The position numbers and the translations under genes were made by a program. A DNA stretch of 64,000 bases from Embiotoca jacksoni (taxonomy: Eukaryota > Chordata > Actinopteri > Embiotocidae), in the NCBI GenBank assembly GCA_022577435.1, contig JAKOON010000007.1:1401501-1465500 (forward strand), given 5' to 3'. Below the pieces are notes generated by a model, which searched no databases, was not told the DNA's origin, and saw nothing but the letters and a program-made list of their open reading frames with translations. Numbering within the stretch: position 1 is the stretch's first letter; each line of letters starts with the position of its first letter. Below, one piece after another: positions 12,879 through 26,172 of the stretch.

Positions 12879-14499
12879 ATGTGTCCAACTACAATCCAGC
12901 ACTTTGACGCTTCCACCTTTCACCCGCATGCCCCCTCTGCTCGCTGCCCGCCTATCGCTGTGAAACCGAAGCAGCCTCAGTCAAGTCTAGACCGCAGCGT
13001 CGTGGTGCAATTTAGGTGTCGGTACTTATGGGGAGGAACACAATTTTTGTGTATTTCGTCTCCGAAGAAAAACAAACTCTTAAACTGCATCCAATTTAGA
13101 TTTTTTTTTTTTTTTTTAAAGTAATAAATTGTGAGTTCGCTTTAAAAAAAAAAAAAAAGGTTACAAAGTACTCCTCTGTGTACTGTGCACACATAGCGGT
13201 ACAAGATACAACACTAATGGTTAACAGCGCCGCGTATATGAAAAGCTTTTGGATCGGCTCTGACCAGAGAGAGGCTGAGGCACAGTGACGTTCTCTTTCT
13301 GCCTCCTCCACAGATAAATCAGACTTTTTCTTTTTATTGAAATCACAGAAGTAACCTCTAATAAATTGCAGGTTTGACCTTCCCTCTGCACATCTGAATA
13401 GCTGAAAAGACTAAGCCTCCTAAACCTCCATACAAATCAATGTAAGGACATAATAAATCCATTCCTCAGAGCAGAGCTTTGCTGATGTAAGATTTGTCCA
13501 TGACATTTTTCTGTCAATGGAAAGTGTGGACAGTGTGTTGATTTTCTTTAATTATTAAAGTGCCTTTACTACTCCTACACCGCTGTGTGAATGCCCCGGT
13601 CACTGTATGTTTCCAGACATGAAAAGTATCCGTTTCATAATGAATTTACCATTTCTGCGCTTTATTATTATAATTTATGTATGTACTGCTGGTGGGATAA
13701 TGGGTTTGTGAAGTCTGGGATAAGAAGGCACGACAGTAATAGTTTTTTTTTTCTCCCCTCCCTACAATCTGTGTTATCCCACAGCTGAAGAGCAAGTAGC
13801 AATTTGGTCGTGGTTTTCAAAATAAGTAGGCGCTTTTGATGGTACACTTGGTGTATCGCCTCACTCAGGTGATGCACTTATGCACTTTCTAGCCAAAAGT
13901 GAGATGAAAAGATTGATACCTTTTATACAGTTCTTTTATCTGCTTATCAAAATCACAAATTCCAGCCAGAAATAGGTAAGCATAGGTAACTGCAGACAGC
14001 TAACTACAGCCAGCGTAGCGCTGTGCAACATCTGTCTGACGGCAACTCTAAAAGCTCACGAATTAACTCACAATTGTGACAAAACCGGAGACCTCGATGA
14101 TCAATCTTCACTGATTTCTAAAAGAAAAATGGAAAAAGGATGTCCGCTATGGCAGCTCCCTTCGGATTCAAGGCGTCACGTTCGTCAACTTGCTTTCTTT
14201 CTGCTTGTTTGGAGAATTGTTTTAAAGTAAACTCGTTCTGTCGCTGCTGTCGGTTCCCAAGAGCTTAAAAACCTTCTGACATTGTCTGAAATCAACCGCC
14301 AGCACTCAACCGCCAACGGCAGTAACAACAGGGGTCTTGCAGTTCCCGCTTATCTCCGCCGATTTCACGATTATTACGACATTGCACTGTTGCAAAGTTT
14401 GAATCAAATCGAGGGATATTGTGACTTTCTTTAAAAAAAAATGTTTTTTATCTATACCCCATGGTTTCCCTAAAGTAGCTTGGAAATGCTGTTAGCAGC

Positions 14500-14575
14500 C
14501 CCCCCCCCCCCCGGTGAATTTCCCCATTGGGATAAATAAACCATCCATCTTTCCTCCTTTTCTTTTCTTTCTACC
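14500..14575 (+). repeat. Fish retroelement 3'-tail-like fragment
   Basis: A C14 run is followed by ggtgaatttccccattggga and taaataaaccatccatct. This resembles the common 3' ends of fish LINE/SINE copies (aatttccccactgggataaataaag plus a short tandem tail). Confidence 0.45.
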
Positions 14576-15775
14576 CGATAAAAGCATGGGTCACGCCATG
14601 CTGCAAGCACACAGTTAGTTGTGCCCGGATGCTAAACCATGTCCACAAGTCATTACAGCAACAAGAAAGACAGAAATGCGAAAGCTTTTCGTTCCCAAAG
14701 CGTGACAGATGTCTGGTGAAAAAAAATAATAATTTAAATTTGAAATGTGCCAAAGTATCACTGCAACACACTTTTTTTTTTTTTTTTTCTTTCTTTTTTT
14801 TTCCCATTTAAAATGTATCACAATCCTGCAGGAAAAATAAGAACATTTGATCCGGGAGAGAAAGAGTTTCAATCCTGTCCAATTTTCCTTTTGAGTCATT
14901 TTATTGTATCGACAACAGGATTCACTACAGGCTTTGCCGGGCCCTCGCATTACTATCCATCCATCTTCTGCAACTGGCAACTGCCTATAAATTTCATCAT
15001 GCAGCCTGGGAATCGATCTCAACTTGAGGTCATTTATAACTGCGCTGGATCTTTGAGCACTGACTGCTGGGGGAAAATATGGCAGCACCATCCAAGATGA
15101 CATCTCCAGCATCCCTAATTGGGTCACGGTATATGGATGGAAAGGCCAAATTGACGGGTGCATGTTATGTTTTGATAATCACAGGGTGCTGCAGTTGCGG
15201 TTTTCAGGGAAGCGGCTGTTGTTGCTGGGAATGTAAGGTCCTCGACGTTTAGCGTAGTATTCATCATGGGTCAGGAAATCATTCACGAAGTAGCACAACA
15301 GAGGAGAGCTCTATGTTAAATATACTGTAGGTTGAATCATTTGACATATGTCTCCCATTTCGGCTTTCATCTGCTCGTTACGTCCGACGTTTAACCGCTC
15401 CACCTTACCGCAAGATGAAAGCTTTTTACATTTACCCCAAACTCTATAGTACATTACCCATTAAATATCCTGTCATTAATCAAATACATAAGCATATTGT
15501 ATAGAAATTTTTACCGAACTGAAAAACCACAGGCTGAGTGTAGTACTGTACATAAATATACTCCAGAACGGTTCCATTTTTAGACGCTCAACTATCGTCA
15601 TCAAACGTAAATTTCATCTGACTCAGCCAAGTTATCACTTCCTCAATAGTATCCATGTCCCCTTTTTAAATTGCTTCGCAAAAGCCCGCTGACTAAGTGC
15701 CTCACTTCATCCCCAAGCATCACTGGGCCACTAATAGTGCGTGAGCCACATTCATGTCATGGCATATCTCCTACA

Positions 15776-15778
<3 letters not shown>

Positions 15779-15823
<45 letters not shown>

Positions 15824-15828
15824 GCACG

Positions 15829-15859
<31 letters not shown>
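15779..15859. repeat. Compound (CA)n(CACG)n(CA)n microsatellite
   Basis: 81 bp of CA repeats interrupted by a block of CACG/CGCA units around 15819-15833. Confidence 0.98.
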
Positions 15860-18800
15860 GGTGGCAGTGTTGCAGATCTAGATCGTCCGTGACTGACTGA
15901 TGAGCTCTGACAAGCCTCTCACAGCTGACGCTATTATTCACAAGCATCCAACACCGCTGACGGCCTTCAGGGAACTGCATCCTTAATAGAAAGCGAGGTC
16001 AAAAGTCACCGCTTCCCGTGTCGTGGAGTGAACTGGCCGTGCGTTTTTGCTGACACCGGAGGCACGATTTGTGGGTCTCTAATGATGAGTTCAAACTTAA
16101 GGGAAGGCAGCGCCTTCTTTTCTTTTTTTGTCTATGGTGTTCTATTTTAATACTCCAAAGGACAAAAATGCAAGAATTATTTAAATTTCAAGGGAATGAA
16201 AGATCTTATTTAGTTTCTCAACAAACAAAAAAAAAACCCACAATGCTTACGCTCCAAGCCAAAGCAGTCACACAGAACTTAATGCAGGCTACCCCCTCCT
16301 CCTGCCCGATTCCCCCTCCCTATGGTAATTAATGTGAAACTGTCAGAACTGAATATGCTTAAACCACAGCAGACATTTGAAATGTCATAGCAGAGAAGGC
16401 ACACGTGTAATTAACGACACTAGTATGTTTCGTTTTTTCTTTTTTCTTTCTCCATTTAAATGACCCAATTTTCAGCGTCCAAGTTATGGACTGCATGCTT
16501 TTCTCACTTGCTTTTGCTTCACTCGGAAATGAAACGCACCCATTGTTAATGTCATTAGTTACACGTGTGAGTTTTCTGATAAGCCAAAACGTCTTATCAG
16601 AAAATGTCCTGTTTACAGATTTAAGAGTTGAAAAGAAAGTTGATCAAATGTTAAAAATACACTTTGTACTTTAATTTGCCTGAATTTGTGCAGCTGGCAA
16701 AAAGGGAAGTTATCTGACCAGTTCATCTGTCTTACCGCGGTTCCTCACTGACTACTGTTTCGGACGCCCCGCGGGACGCGAACCTGCGTCTAAATCCCAG
16801 AAAAAAAAACATGCATAATAAGTGAAACGTATGGCAGGTGAATGATCCAGTTCGTTGTGACAGACGTGTAACTCCAGATGGTCCTACGAGGCGAAGGTCA
16901 CATCATCTCCAGGGAGTCTCTGTGTAATCATTCACTGGAAGCTTCATGTGGCCGCCATGGGAAGCCGGATCCTCACGGTCCTCCGACACCGACGGATATC
17001 CAACCAGACTCTCTCGTACATTTGCTCTGTTGATGCGTCAGGGGGAGTCTATTTTTTTTTTTGAATCTTTTGCGAAAGTACATACGGAGATTATTTGGCT
17101 GTTCCAGTATATTTACTGAGTATTCTGCTGGTAAATGAATCACGTTGATGTGACTACAATGGTTGGAATGGCGGCTCGTATAAGCCAACCATTCCTCTAT
17201 ATTGCAGTCGAGCCTCTCCCTTTTTCACTTGCTAGATTGTCTTTGTACTGCCTCTTTGTCAGCTTTCCAGTCATTAATAATACAAGCTTCCCAGACATTC
17301 CTCTTACAAGTTTTTTTTTTTTTTTATCCCTCATGTATTGCTTTTTCCCTGTTCCTGTTTTTCTCCTTTTTGCTCGCACCTTACCGGTATCGTACCGACA
17401 TCCTGTACATGACCTCTGGCATGCCAAGTAAAAACTTTGGTTTTGATCTTTATCCTTTATTAAGAGTTAATTCCTTTTAGGGATTGTCACAGACATGGTA
17501 TCAAAAGTAAACTACAGTTTTCCAAATTATGTCATTTATTAAAAGGTAAAATTAGTGTAGATTTTGATCATCTATAAGGAAATAAAAACTAGAAGAAAAG
17601 AATCAAGACAAATGTGCTCACAATGCACCAAAAAAAACTAATCATAAATACAATCTACAAAGTTCCTAAAGGGAAAAAAAAATTGCCCCAAAGTTAGATC
17701 CTTTGGCATGAGAGCAAAGTTGACAATCAATGTTAATCAAGAGAAACTGTTTCTAATTGTGTATCTCTGTGAAAGTGTGGTACTAAAACAACAATAACAA
17801 CAAAAAGAAAAGGGGGCTTTGACCATCGATGAATTATTTTCTTTTCTACAAGCCCGGACTTGCCCCATCGTCTCACATTGAGTCACGCGCGCAAATGGGC
17901 CGAGTCAAACGGTTTACACATCCTGTTTTCTTTTTTCGACACCGTTTCAAACGAGGGTCACGGACCACATGTGTGGCACCAACACAGGTCCCAGTCAGCA
18001 GTCCACTAAATGTCCCATTCATGTTGAGCCACTCTTAAAAATCCACTCGACTGATGTGGTCGCTTGGAAAAAGAAAAAAAAGAAAGAAGAAAAAAAAAAA
18101 CGGACGGGGGTCAGCTTTCCTTCTTGTAACGAAAGGTGTACAAATTTAGGAAACCAGCCTTGGCTGGTGACATGGGGCGTCTTCTCTTTCGCAGACTTTT
18201 CCAGTCATTCAGCTTCTGGAGCACCTCAGCGCAACTTCGCTCGTAATTATGCGAGGCGCCGGAGAACACCCGACATCTCAGTGTTAATAGCATCAGCGCG
18301 GCTTTACTTAAAATCAGCCAAGCGCACTGCACAAACTAGAAACTCGAGGCTTAAACAGCCTGTTTTATTTAATGAGGCGCACACTTAAGCAGAGCTCTAA
18401 ATAAATCAGCCTCCTTCTCGTTTCCTCTCTGCAAACAGTGTGGACATGTATTTCAAATCAAGTCCTGAGTGAAGCTTAAAAAAAAAAAAAAAAAAAAAAA
18501 AAAATTCCCCATCACATAACCTCATAAACAAAGACCGGCCCGTCTCCTTTTAAGGAAGGAAGAACAATTTTAAACATGCCAACATTTCTGAAACAAGACG
18601 GCGGGCAACAAAAACCCCTCCGTCTCTGAAATTAACTCCTTCTGGTTTTACATTTTTGATCTCAGTGTATCCACTTTGGATTTGTTCTTGCTTGCTCACA
18701 TTTTTCCACACTTCAGTTTATTTTCTGTGGTAGAACTTGTATCCATCAAATGCCCAGCCCTGGTCCGGAGGGGGATGCTTGACTTTGATCACCAGCTGTG

Positions 18801-19610
18801 TAGCTCTCAGCAGTTGTTGGGGGGGAGAAGCGTTTACAGAAATTGCAGGTGTTGGTACATAAAGTATGCGCAACTGAGATCATTTGAAGTTTGTGAGAGC
18901 CTGTGTGTGAAGTCAGCTCCTTTACCTCACACTTTTTCATTCATTGTTCCTCCTACAGACTGTGGGGTTAATCCGTGAAGATGTTTGGCAAATATTTTAT
19001 CAGAAAAATGTAGTGGAAGGTGTTATAATTGTACTCTTTAATCATTGGCTTCTGTTATCTTTCAGAGCAACTGAAGGGCGTGTGGAATTAAAAGTTGAAA
19101 TCATTTCCGAAAGCAGTGAAAAGTCCCTCTGGAATTATATTGAAACAAAGCATGATTTGATGCATTAGTTTTCCCTGAATCTGAAATGAAAGTGAAATTC
19201 AACATAAGGGATGGTCTAATCTCCAGTAAGTTTTTGTCTCTTTTATGAACTCAGAAATTGTCCATATTTCTTCCTGAGAAATTGCCCTAAAAGTAAGAAT
19301 TCAGAGCGATGACGTGTCAGATTTGTATCCGTGTTGAGATTCCCCGTATTGGTTGATGATCCTATTGAATGACCTGTTTAATTCAAAATTCAGAGCTACA
19401 GGGTGCAGTCAGGGATTCTGAAGGATGACTGTTGACATTTGAACTCGGGCTAACAAATAACCCCTCACCCTCCCTTCAGCGCTCCTTCAGAAGATCCGGC
19501 CCCAAAATTCACACCAAGGCATCGACGCCATCAACTGGGCCAAACTTTCCAGCCTCATACAGCCTGGAAGTGAAAGTCTTTCTTTCATAACAAGCAAAAC
19601 TAACATTGTA

Positions 19611-19612
<2 letters not shown>

Positions 19613-19651
<39 letters not shown>
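19613..19651. repeat. Poly(A) tract of about 39 bp
   Basis: One of the longest A/T homopolymers in the window. A retroposed tail is possible, but the 5' flank is not recognisable as a known element. Confidence 0.9.
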
Positions 19652-19654
<3 letters not shown>

Positions 19655-20099
19655 GAACGTGTGACGTGCAAACACACAAACACAACATCCATAACACAGT
19701 GGTGTAAAACCTATCGAGAATTAGTTGTTTTGATTGTTGATTATTATTGTTTTGATGTATTCAATTATATTCAATATTTTTGCCCTGTATGTATGTATGT
19801 ATGCATGTATCCATCCACCCACCCACCCATCAGCCAAGCCAAGCCAAGCCAAGCCAAAGAAGAAGCTCACGTCAGTGTAGCATTACAAATCATGCATCGA
19901 TCCAAACTTGTGTTATGGTGTCTATAAATCCCTTTCAGAACGTCCCAAGGAGCCAAACAACGCCACGGTGAGTAACCGTAACTGATGTCAAGTAGGTTGT
20001 AGGTTAGCAACCCGTCGCTGCAGTTGCTGCTCTGCAGCTGGCACGCAGAGAGGATGAGCACAAAAAGTTATGGGATACTGGGGGAGTGCAAAGTTATAT

Positions 20100-20345
20100 T
20101 TCCCCCCGTGCGCTCCAAACTGAGGCAGCAAGGACCTGACCGAGATGTTATGATGTGTTTTGGCTCCCCCGAAAGTTGAAGATCCACCGTCGTTGGGAGC
20201 CAACTCGCTCCCCGGGTGTCTGGACGCGCCGTGAACACCGAGGCTGCGCCGGGATTAAATGAAGTCTATAGACGGCTGCACCGGAACACGGCAAACTTCA
20301 GGTCAAGTCGCGCTGCGGCTTCGTTTCGACAGGTAAAATACCACG
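20100..20345. promoter_or_regulatory. CpG-rich patch in gene desert
   Basis: Roughly twenty CpG dinucleotides in about 250 bp, while surrounding DNA is AT-rich and CpG-poor. It ends in a consensus-like splice donor (tttcgacag|gtaaaa near 20330). No protein is recognised in any frame. It could be a promoter or 5' exon of a non-coding RNA, or an enhancer. Confidence 0.35.
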
Positions 20346-23300
20346 GGCCCTATAGCGCACGTCAGTATGAATAAAGATGTTTTTTTGTCGTCTCATCTCT
20401 CTCTGAAAACTTTTACACTGAAATATTGAATGAAGCAGAAAAGCGCGCGTCCACAGTTACTGCAACTCGTGCATCAATTACTGTAACGATTGCATCACAT
20501 CTTTGTCAGTACTGTAGAGATGATCATTTTCAGCAACTCGATGGCATCCTCTGTTGCAGGTCGATCTCTCATTTCCCACCTTTGAGAACCTTTGGCACAA
20601 TTTCTTTTGCGATATTTGCATTCAGGATTTCTATGCATGTTGTAATTGAATGATCTTTGATCTCAGAATGACAAAACAGACCCTTCGATCTAAAAAGTTC
20701 GCCTCGGTTTCCAGCTCCTGCTTCTCCTCAAGACTATCTGGCATTTAGCGAACTGCACGTTTTTTTTAAAGTTTTTTTTTTTTTTTTTTTTACACTATAT
20801 TAACTGCTAAAGTTTTTCTAATAAAAAGTCTTTGAAGTCTGCCACAGATAAGATCAAACACTAATATAAAATTGTTACAGAATTATTAAATACAGAATGA
20901 ATTAAAAAAAAAAAAAGAAAAAAGAAAGAAAGTTCAAAAAAAGAAAATATATATCCACCCACTCTTCTGTCTGAAGAGGCATCAAAGCCTTCTGACTCCC
21001 CCCCCCCCAGGTATTTGGCTTAAATAGGTTAAAGTGGCATGACGAGACTTGTGCGTCCGTGATGTGCCATCGCTGTCTGACAAAAGCCGTGGATTTCCAA
21101 CAAGCAAAAAAAAAACTCTTGGCAAACAGGAGTTTTCTCCGCGAGAGCAAGCTCAGTTTTGAAATTATTCAACCAGTTTGAAGGGCCCGAGGTTAATGAA
21201 GGCCACGAAAACAAAACTGGCAAATCTGTTCATGGATTCTGTGGCGACTGCGTTTCCCACTTCCAGTGAGTTAGCGGTTAAATAGATTCTCAAAAGTGCG
21301 ACGATCGGTAGCCTGGCACTGACGAGGAGTAATTCTTTAAGCTGTGTTTAGGCCTGCAGTAATTTATACTGACTGTTCGGAGAACAAGTACGGACTTCGC
21401 TGTACATTTAACTGCGCTCTTGCTCGGCTTGCACACTGTACATGCACGGCAGAACATGAAGTTGACGGGGCGTAGAGGCTGTTTTCATCTGAACCGCACG
21501 GTGTGCCAAGTAACTGCAGCTTAAATGAGGCTGTTTTTATTGGCTCCTTAATGCCTGGCTCATGGTGAGTTTAGCTCGAGAAGGCACAGCCCGTGGTGTT
21601 AAATAGCTTGTGAGGTCCCGACTCCGCTTTCAACTTTTAACTGTGAAATGGAGCAGTTTGTAATTATTTTTTTGTACCCACAACAATTATTGGTATTCCG
21701 TCTAATTGATAAAAGCTTCACCCCCCCACATGTGTTCGGGGGTCTTTACGACACTTGGTGATGCATTAAGAGCTAGTCGCTCATACCCATGAACCCCAGT
21801 AATGCTTCTCCTTCGTTTTACTGCGGCGAACGTAATGGGAGTTTTCATTAAAGAAGACCGAGTCTCAGCTCCCTTATTTACAACTTAGTGCATCTGCGGT
21901 GAGCGTCTGTATTTAATGAGGAAATAACTTCGGGGTTAGGTAAGTCAGATCCTGTCGCTTTATGTGTAAAAGATGTGAACGAGGCATTTACCAGGCGGCA
22001 TTTTCACAACACTTGCAGAAAAGTCTTGTAGAAAAAGCTCTTCAAACACACGAAACAACGTTTGCGTTGAACCTAAACGTTTGTATCACTGAATTCTTTT
22101 AATTCCACATTTTCGCGAATTGTTTCAGCACTTTCATCTTTGATAGGTTCGCATATTACAGCTAAGGGTAATAAAAATAACTGACCATGTTGATTTGCTT
22201 GTATGAAAGATTAAAATAGTGTTCGGTTGCACTCACTCTTATTTTGTTTGTTTGTTTGTTTTTGCTAACTTGTGACGCCTTGATTTTGTACTATCACTTA
22301 GCTTTCTCTTAGGTACAGTCTTGCCCTTTGATTGTTTCCATATTCTTTGTAAAAAAAAAAAAAAAAAAAAAATTAAAATATAGAAACCATTATCTAGTCC
22401 AGACAGAATAACAACACTGATCTATTCCACCGGGCCCCGTTTTAGTTTCCAACAGCAAGAGAGAAGGTGAAATAAATTCAAATTCTCAGATGCTCCAAAA
22501 AAAAAAAAATGAGACAATGGGGCCACAGTTTGTCTTCTGCGGGGGGAATTTCCCACTCTGCTAACTTGAAACACTACGTTGAACAGTGTTCCAGGTAATG
22601 GTTTTCTTAAAACAACTTGATAAAAGAAAGTGTCCGACCATCCCAGTGGAGACAGAAGGGGGGAGGGCTCAAACAGAGCTAGGAACACAGTCACACTCAC
22701 TTTGCATCGCCACTAGTCTTTCCAAGCACCGCTCGGGTCAGAGGAGGGCGGGGGTGGGGGGGTGAAGATCTGTGAAGGACCAATACACTAATCTGATTAA
22801 AAACCTTGCGATTATTAATGCTTTTTGATTTTGTGGCGACAGTCGCCGTGTGATTATCCGCCACCCGGATCAGGGAGGTGTCGCACCTTCCCTGCAGCGA
22901 ATCTACTTTTGTTTGTTTTATGGTTGAAGCATTTTTTTGCATCGAAGGGAGAAACTCGTACGCGATGAAACAACAGACTGATGATAGAGCAGGGTTGATA
23001 TAAAAATGAACTCCGTGGGAGGAAGCACGCAGGCATTGGTGGTCTGCCACTGCTGGCACCGACTCCGAGTGTTTCCACTGGAGATGCCAAACGGTCGCAG
23101 GTTGTGCCAAGAGAACGATGGATCAAGGCGACGGGCCGTGGTATTCCCATGTCTCTGATCACAGAAGGTAGACCCTGCAGGGGAAACCTGGGAAAATCCA
23201 GAGAAGGGAACGGGGTTTTTTTTTTTTTTTTCAGATTCGCTCCCTGAGCGGAGCTGTGACTCGCCCCGCGCTGCAAACCTCTGCGGTGCGTTTTCACATT

Positions 23301-23657
23301 TAGATCAAAGGGGCCCAACCCCAATTCAAAGCATGCAAACACAGAGAAACATCTGCAGCCGAATCTGTGATATTTCCCCGGAGGATTTTCCTCGTGGACA
23401 TATTAAAACAAACTCCTCCGTGCTGTCAGCCACACCCCTGACCACTGGAGCGCTGACCACTCCGTGTCCACATCTGCGCTGGTATGAAAGGAAAATAACC
23501 AAGAATGGCCTTCTTAATCGTGAGAAAATGAGAACAAAGTGTTGTTGTTTTTCCCTTTAGTGCTCTCCTTTTGGTTCAAATCTTGAAATGTAGAAGCGCT
23601 TCCATAATATTTATTGCAATGGCAGGATGAGAGATGTCGCTTCTTCCAGTGAGTATA

Positions 23658-23689
<32 letters not shown>

Positions 23690-24172
23690 ACGTTAGGGAT
23701 GATCTACGCTGTGCTCGCATGTGCCAAAATAGGAGCCAGATACTGAAAATATTGAAACGGTATAACAAACATCTGCAGTTATCTCATCCATCTGGCAGAT
23801 TTAATTTGACTTCATAGGAAAATGATGATTTCATAATTTAATATGAGACTAAATCATTTTAATGGACATTTTTGGCTCTGTATTACCAACTATTTCATCA
23901 ACTTCAAAAGACAAAACTCTTTCCCAAACCTGTAAATTCCATAGAAAAAGGCGCCCAAACACAACAGCACACTGTAAACACTGAATCCTGACACTATACA
24001 TATATATATATATTATATATATCATGACAATATTCCACGCGCAAGTGCAATTCTAATTATTAAAAGGGGCTTCTTTGACAGTGATCGGGCATATCTGCAA
24101 AGGACGGGCAGGGATGGTGCAACAGCCTGCTTGTCTGTTCAAAGCCCCGCTCTCGCTTTGTTGGAGATTTGC

Positions 24173-24186
24173 GTTGCTATGGTAAT
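24173..24186. promoter_or_regulatory. RFX X-box-like motif
   Basis: GTTGCTATGGTAAT is close to the palindromic X-box GTTGCCATGGCAAC. It is intergenic and inferred by motif only. Confidence 0.35.
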
Positions 24187-24662
24187 AAGCATCCTGGCTT
24201 GCACACAAGGGGAGACAGCCTCTATAAGCGGAGTTACTGTATGCAAACATCTCCCTCAGGCAGCACATAAATGAGACTGAAAAGCTGCCTGAGGGGGCCT
24301 CGTGGTTGAAAGGGGGATCACACTGCCATCATACATGACAGGATTTGCTTGCGAGTGGTTGATATGCTGACGGTAGTAGAGTGGAGGAAAATTATTTCAT
24401 ATCTCTCCCTCGCACGCCCGCGCACACACGTACAACTGTGGATGCTGGCGCGTCCGTGGCTTGCGAAGGCTTGTGCCTGAAACCGCTCCACAGAATCCTT
24501 TCATGTTGAGTGGAGGTCATCAGGCACTTTGGATGAAAGTAATCACCAGTTTGTTGTTGTTGTTGTTGTTTTTTTAAAGATACCCTGGCCTTCTGCGCCC
24601 CTGCTGACAACATAATGTTTTTCTGTGTTTAAAATGATATGAAAGCTTGCAAACAGGTGAAA

Positions 24663-24701
<39 letters not shown>

Positions 24702-26150
24702 TGGATATTTGGGCTAACAAACAGGAGATGCAACTGCATTAATCACTCGCAGTGAAAACTAGAGGACGCATTCCCCGAAGAAAATGCGGTGTGAATACTG
24801 GGAAACTAAAAGGAATATTTGAAAAGATACAAAATGAGACAGAAGCAAAAAAAAAAAAAAAAAAAAAAAAAAGGGTATTGAAACCAGAAGAATACGATGC
24901 AGGTAGAGACTGGAAGACGGTTTCTACGTGAAAGTCTGAGCTGTAATAACAAAGCAACACAAATACTCAGTCAGTGGTCTCAGGACCTGGAAATGTCTGT
25001 CAGACTTGAAAAATAGTTGATCGGTGACATTTTTTTTGGACAGAAGGTGGCCGATTTCTCACCTGGTGCAAACAACATGATCGGTTTCCATCATGGTCAC
25101 TCTCTTGGTTTTTTTTGTTTTGTCTACCCAAGCTGGTTGCGTTGTTTTGAGCAAACTTGTTAAGAATGGAAAAATCTATGTGGCGGGAGATTAGTTGAAC
25201 CTTTCACAGACATAGTCAACTTTTGTCCCGAGACGTTAGGAGTATTGGTCGGTGCCACCTCAGATTTTGTTTCGGGAGGTAGGGATTAGTCAAGCCTGTT
25301 TTGGTGAACTTTTGTTTGGTTTTCTAAGTGTCGAGCTGAAGATAAACTGCGTTCAATTGCACTTCTATTCTGACTTATTCAAGATCTTTTGCTGCTCTGT
25401 TATCGCCTCCGTTTCGTCTAATTTTCACCCGAAGGAGCACGACGGAACGGCAGCACTGTATAATGACGTAAAATACATGTAGACAACGTCAGGAAAGCCT
25501 CATTTATCTGTAACAAATAATCTCAAAGGCTTTTTGAAGATTCTTAAGGTATTGTCACGTGACTTAAAAAGACATCGAGTCAAATGAGAAGAAGATCATA
25601 TCCCCTGTCTGTATTCAGGAATGGTCTATCCAGCCATTCACCACTAAATGAGGCAAGTTAGACTTTTTCTCGAACTCGAATGCTTCAGTCTGTGATTTGG
25701 TCAAGGAATATCGAGGCTTCGATAACATCAGAGTCTACAAGACATATGAATGGCTCTTTATTCGGATTAATGTTGACTAACCCATTATATAGTTACATGG
25801 TTTTGAAAAACATATGAATAAGTATTAGGCGAAGGACGATGGGTTGAGTGCCATATAGAGTGTGAAATAAGTGTGAAAGATTGAAAAGAGCCTTGGCGTG
25901 ACTGTTGCCAGCAATTACACCAATGAACCTTTTCTCATGATTTTACATTTCACTTGTAATACACAATATGATGTTTATGGATCTCGCATACATTTCATGC
26001 TTCCATATAAGTTTTATGGAAGCAAGTCAAATAAAACAGTCCACTGCTAAGGGGGTTGTGTGAATGCCAGTTTGGCAGAGAGGAACTCCCAGCCCGGTGA
26101 TTTCAAAAGAGTGGGAAATATGTTTGCGCTTGCAGCTTTGGTCTGAGACT

Positions 26151-26172
26151 ATATAAGTGGTTACCAGGCAAC
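26151..26172 (+). promoter_or_regulatory. TATA-like box with adjoining X-box-like motif
   Basis: ATATAAG (26151-26157, within actatataagtgg) is followed immediately by GTTACCAGGCAAC (26160-26172), an RFX X-box pattern. The first ATG downstream opens only a 17-codon frame. This is a candidate core promoter of an unknown, possibly non-coding, transcript. Confidence 0.3.

Noticed and set aside
16572..16604. 12-bp inverted repeat ttttctgataag / cttatcagaaaa
   Set aside because: Short, AT-rich and expected by chance in 64 kb; no further structure.
18900..19170. Open frame after a pyrimidine tract (tcctcctacag) near 18958
   Set aside because: Splice-like acceptor, but the translated sequence matches nothing I recognise and there is no supporting donor or partner exon.
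22697..23342. Overlapping minus-strand open frames of 137 and 162 codons
   Set aside because: Two different frames are open over the same DNA, with a Lys-run from a poly(T) tract, no domain, no splice context and no family resemblance.
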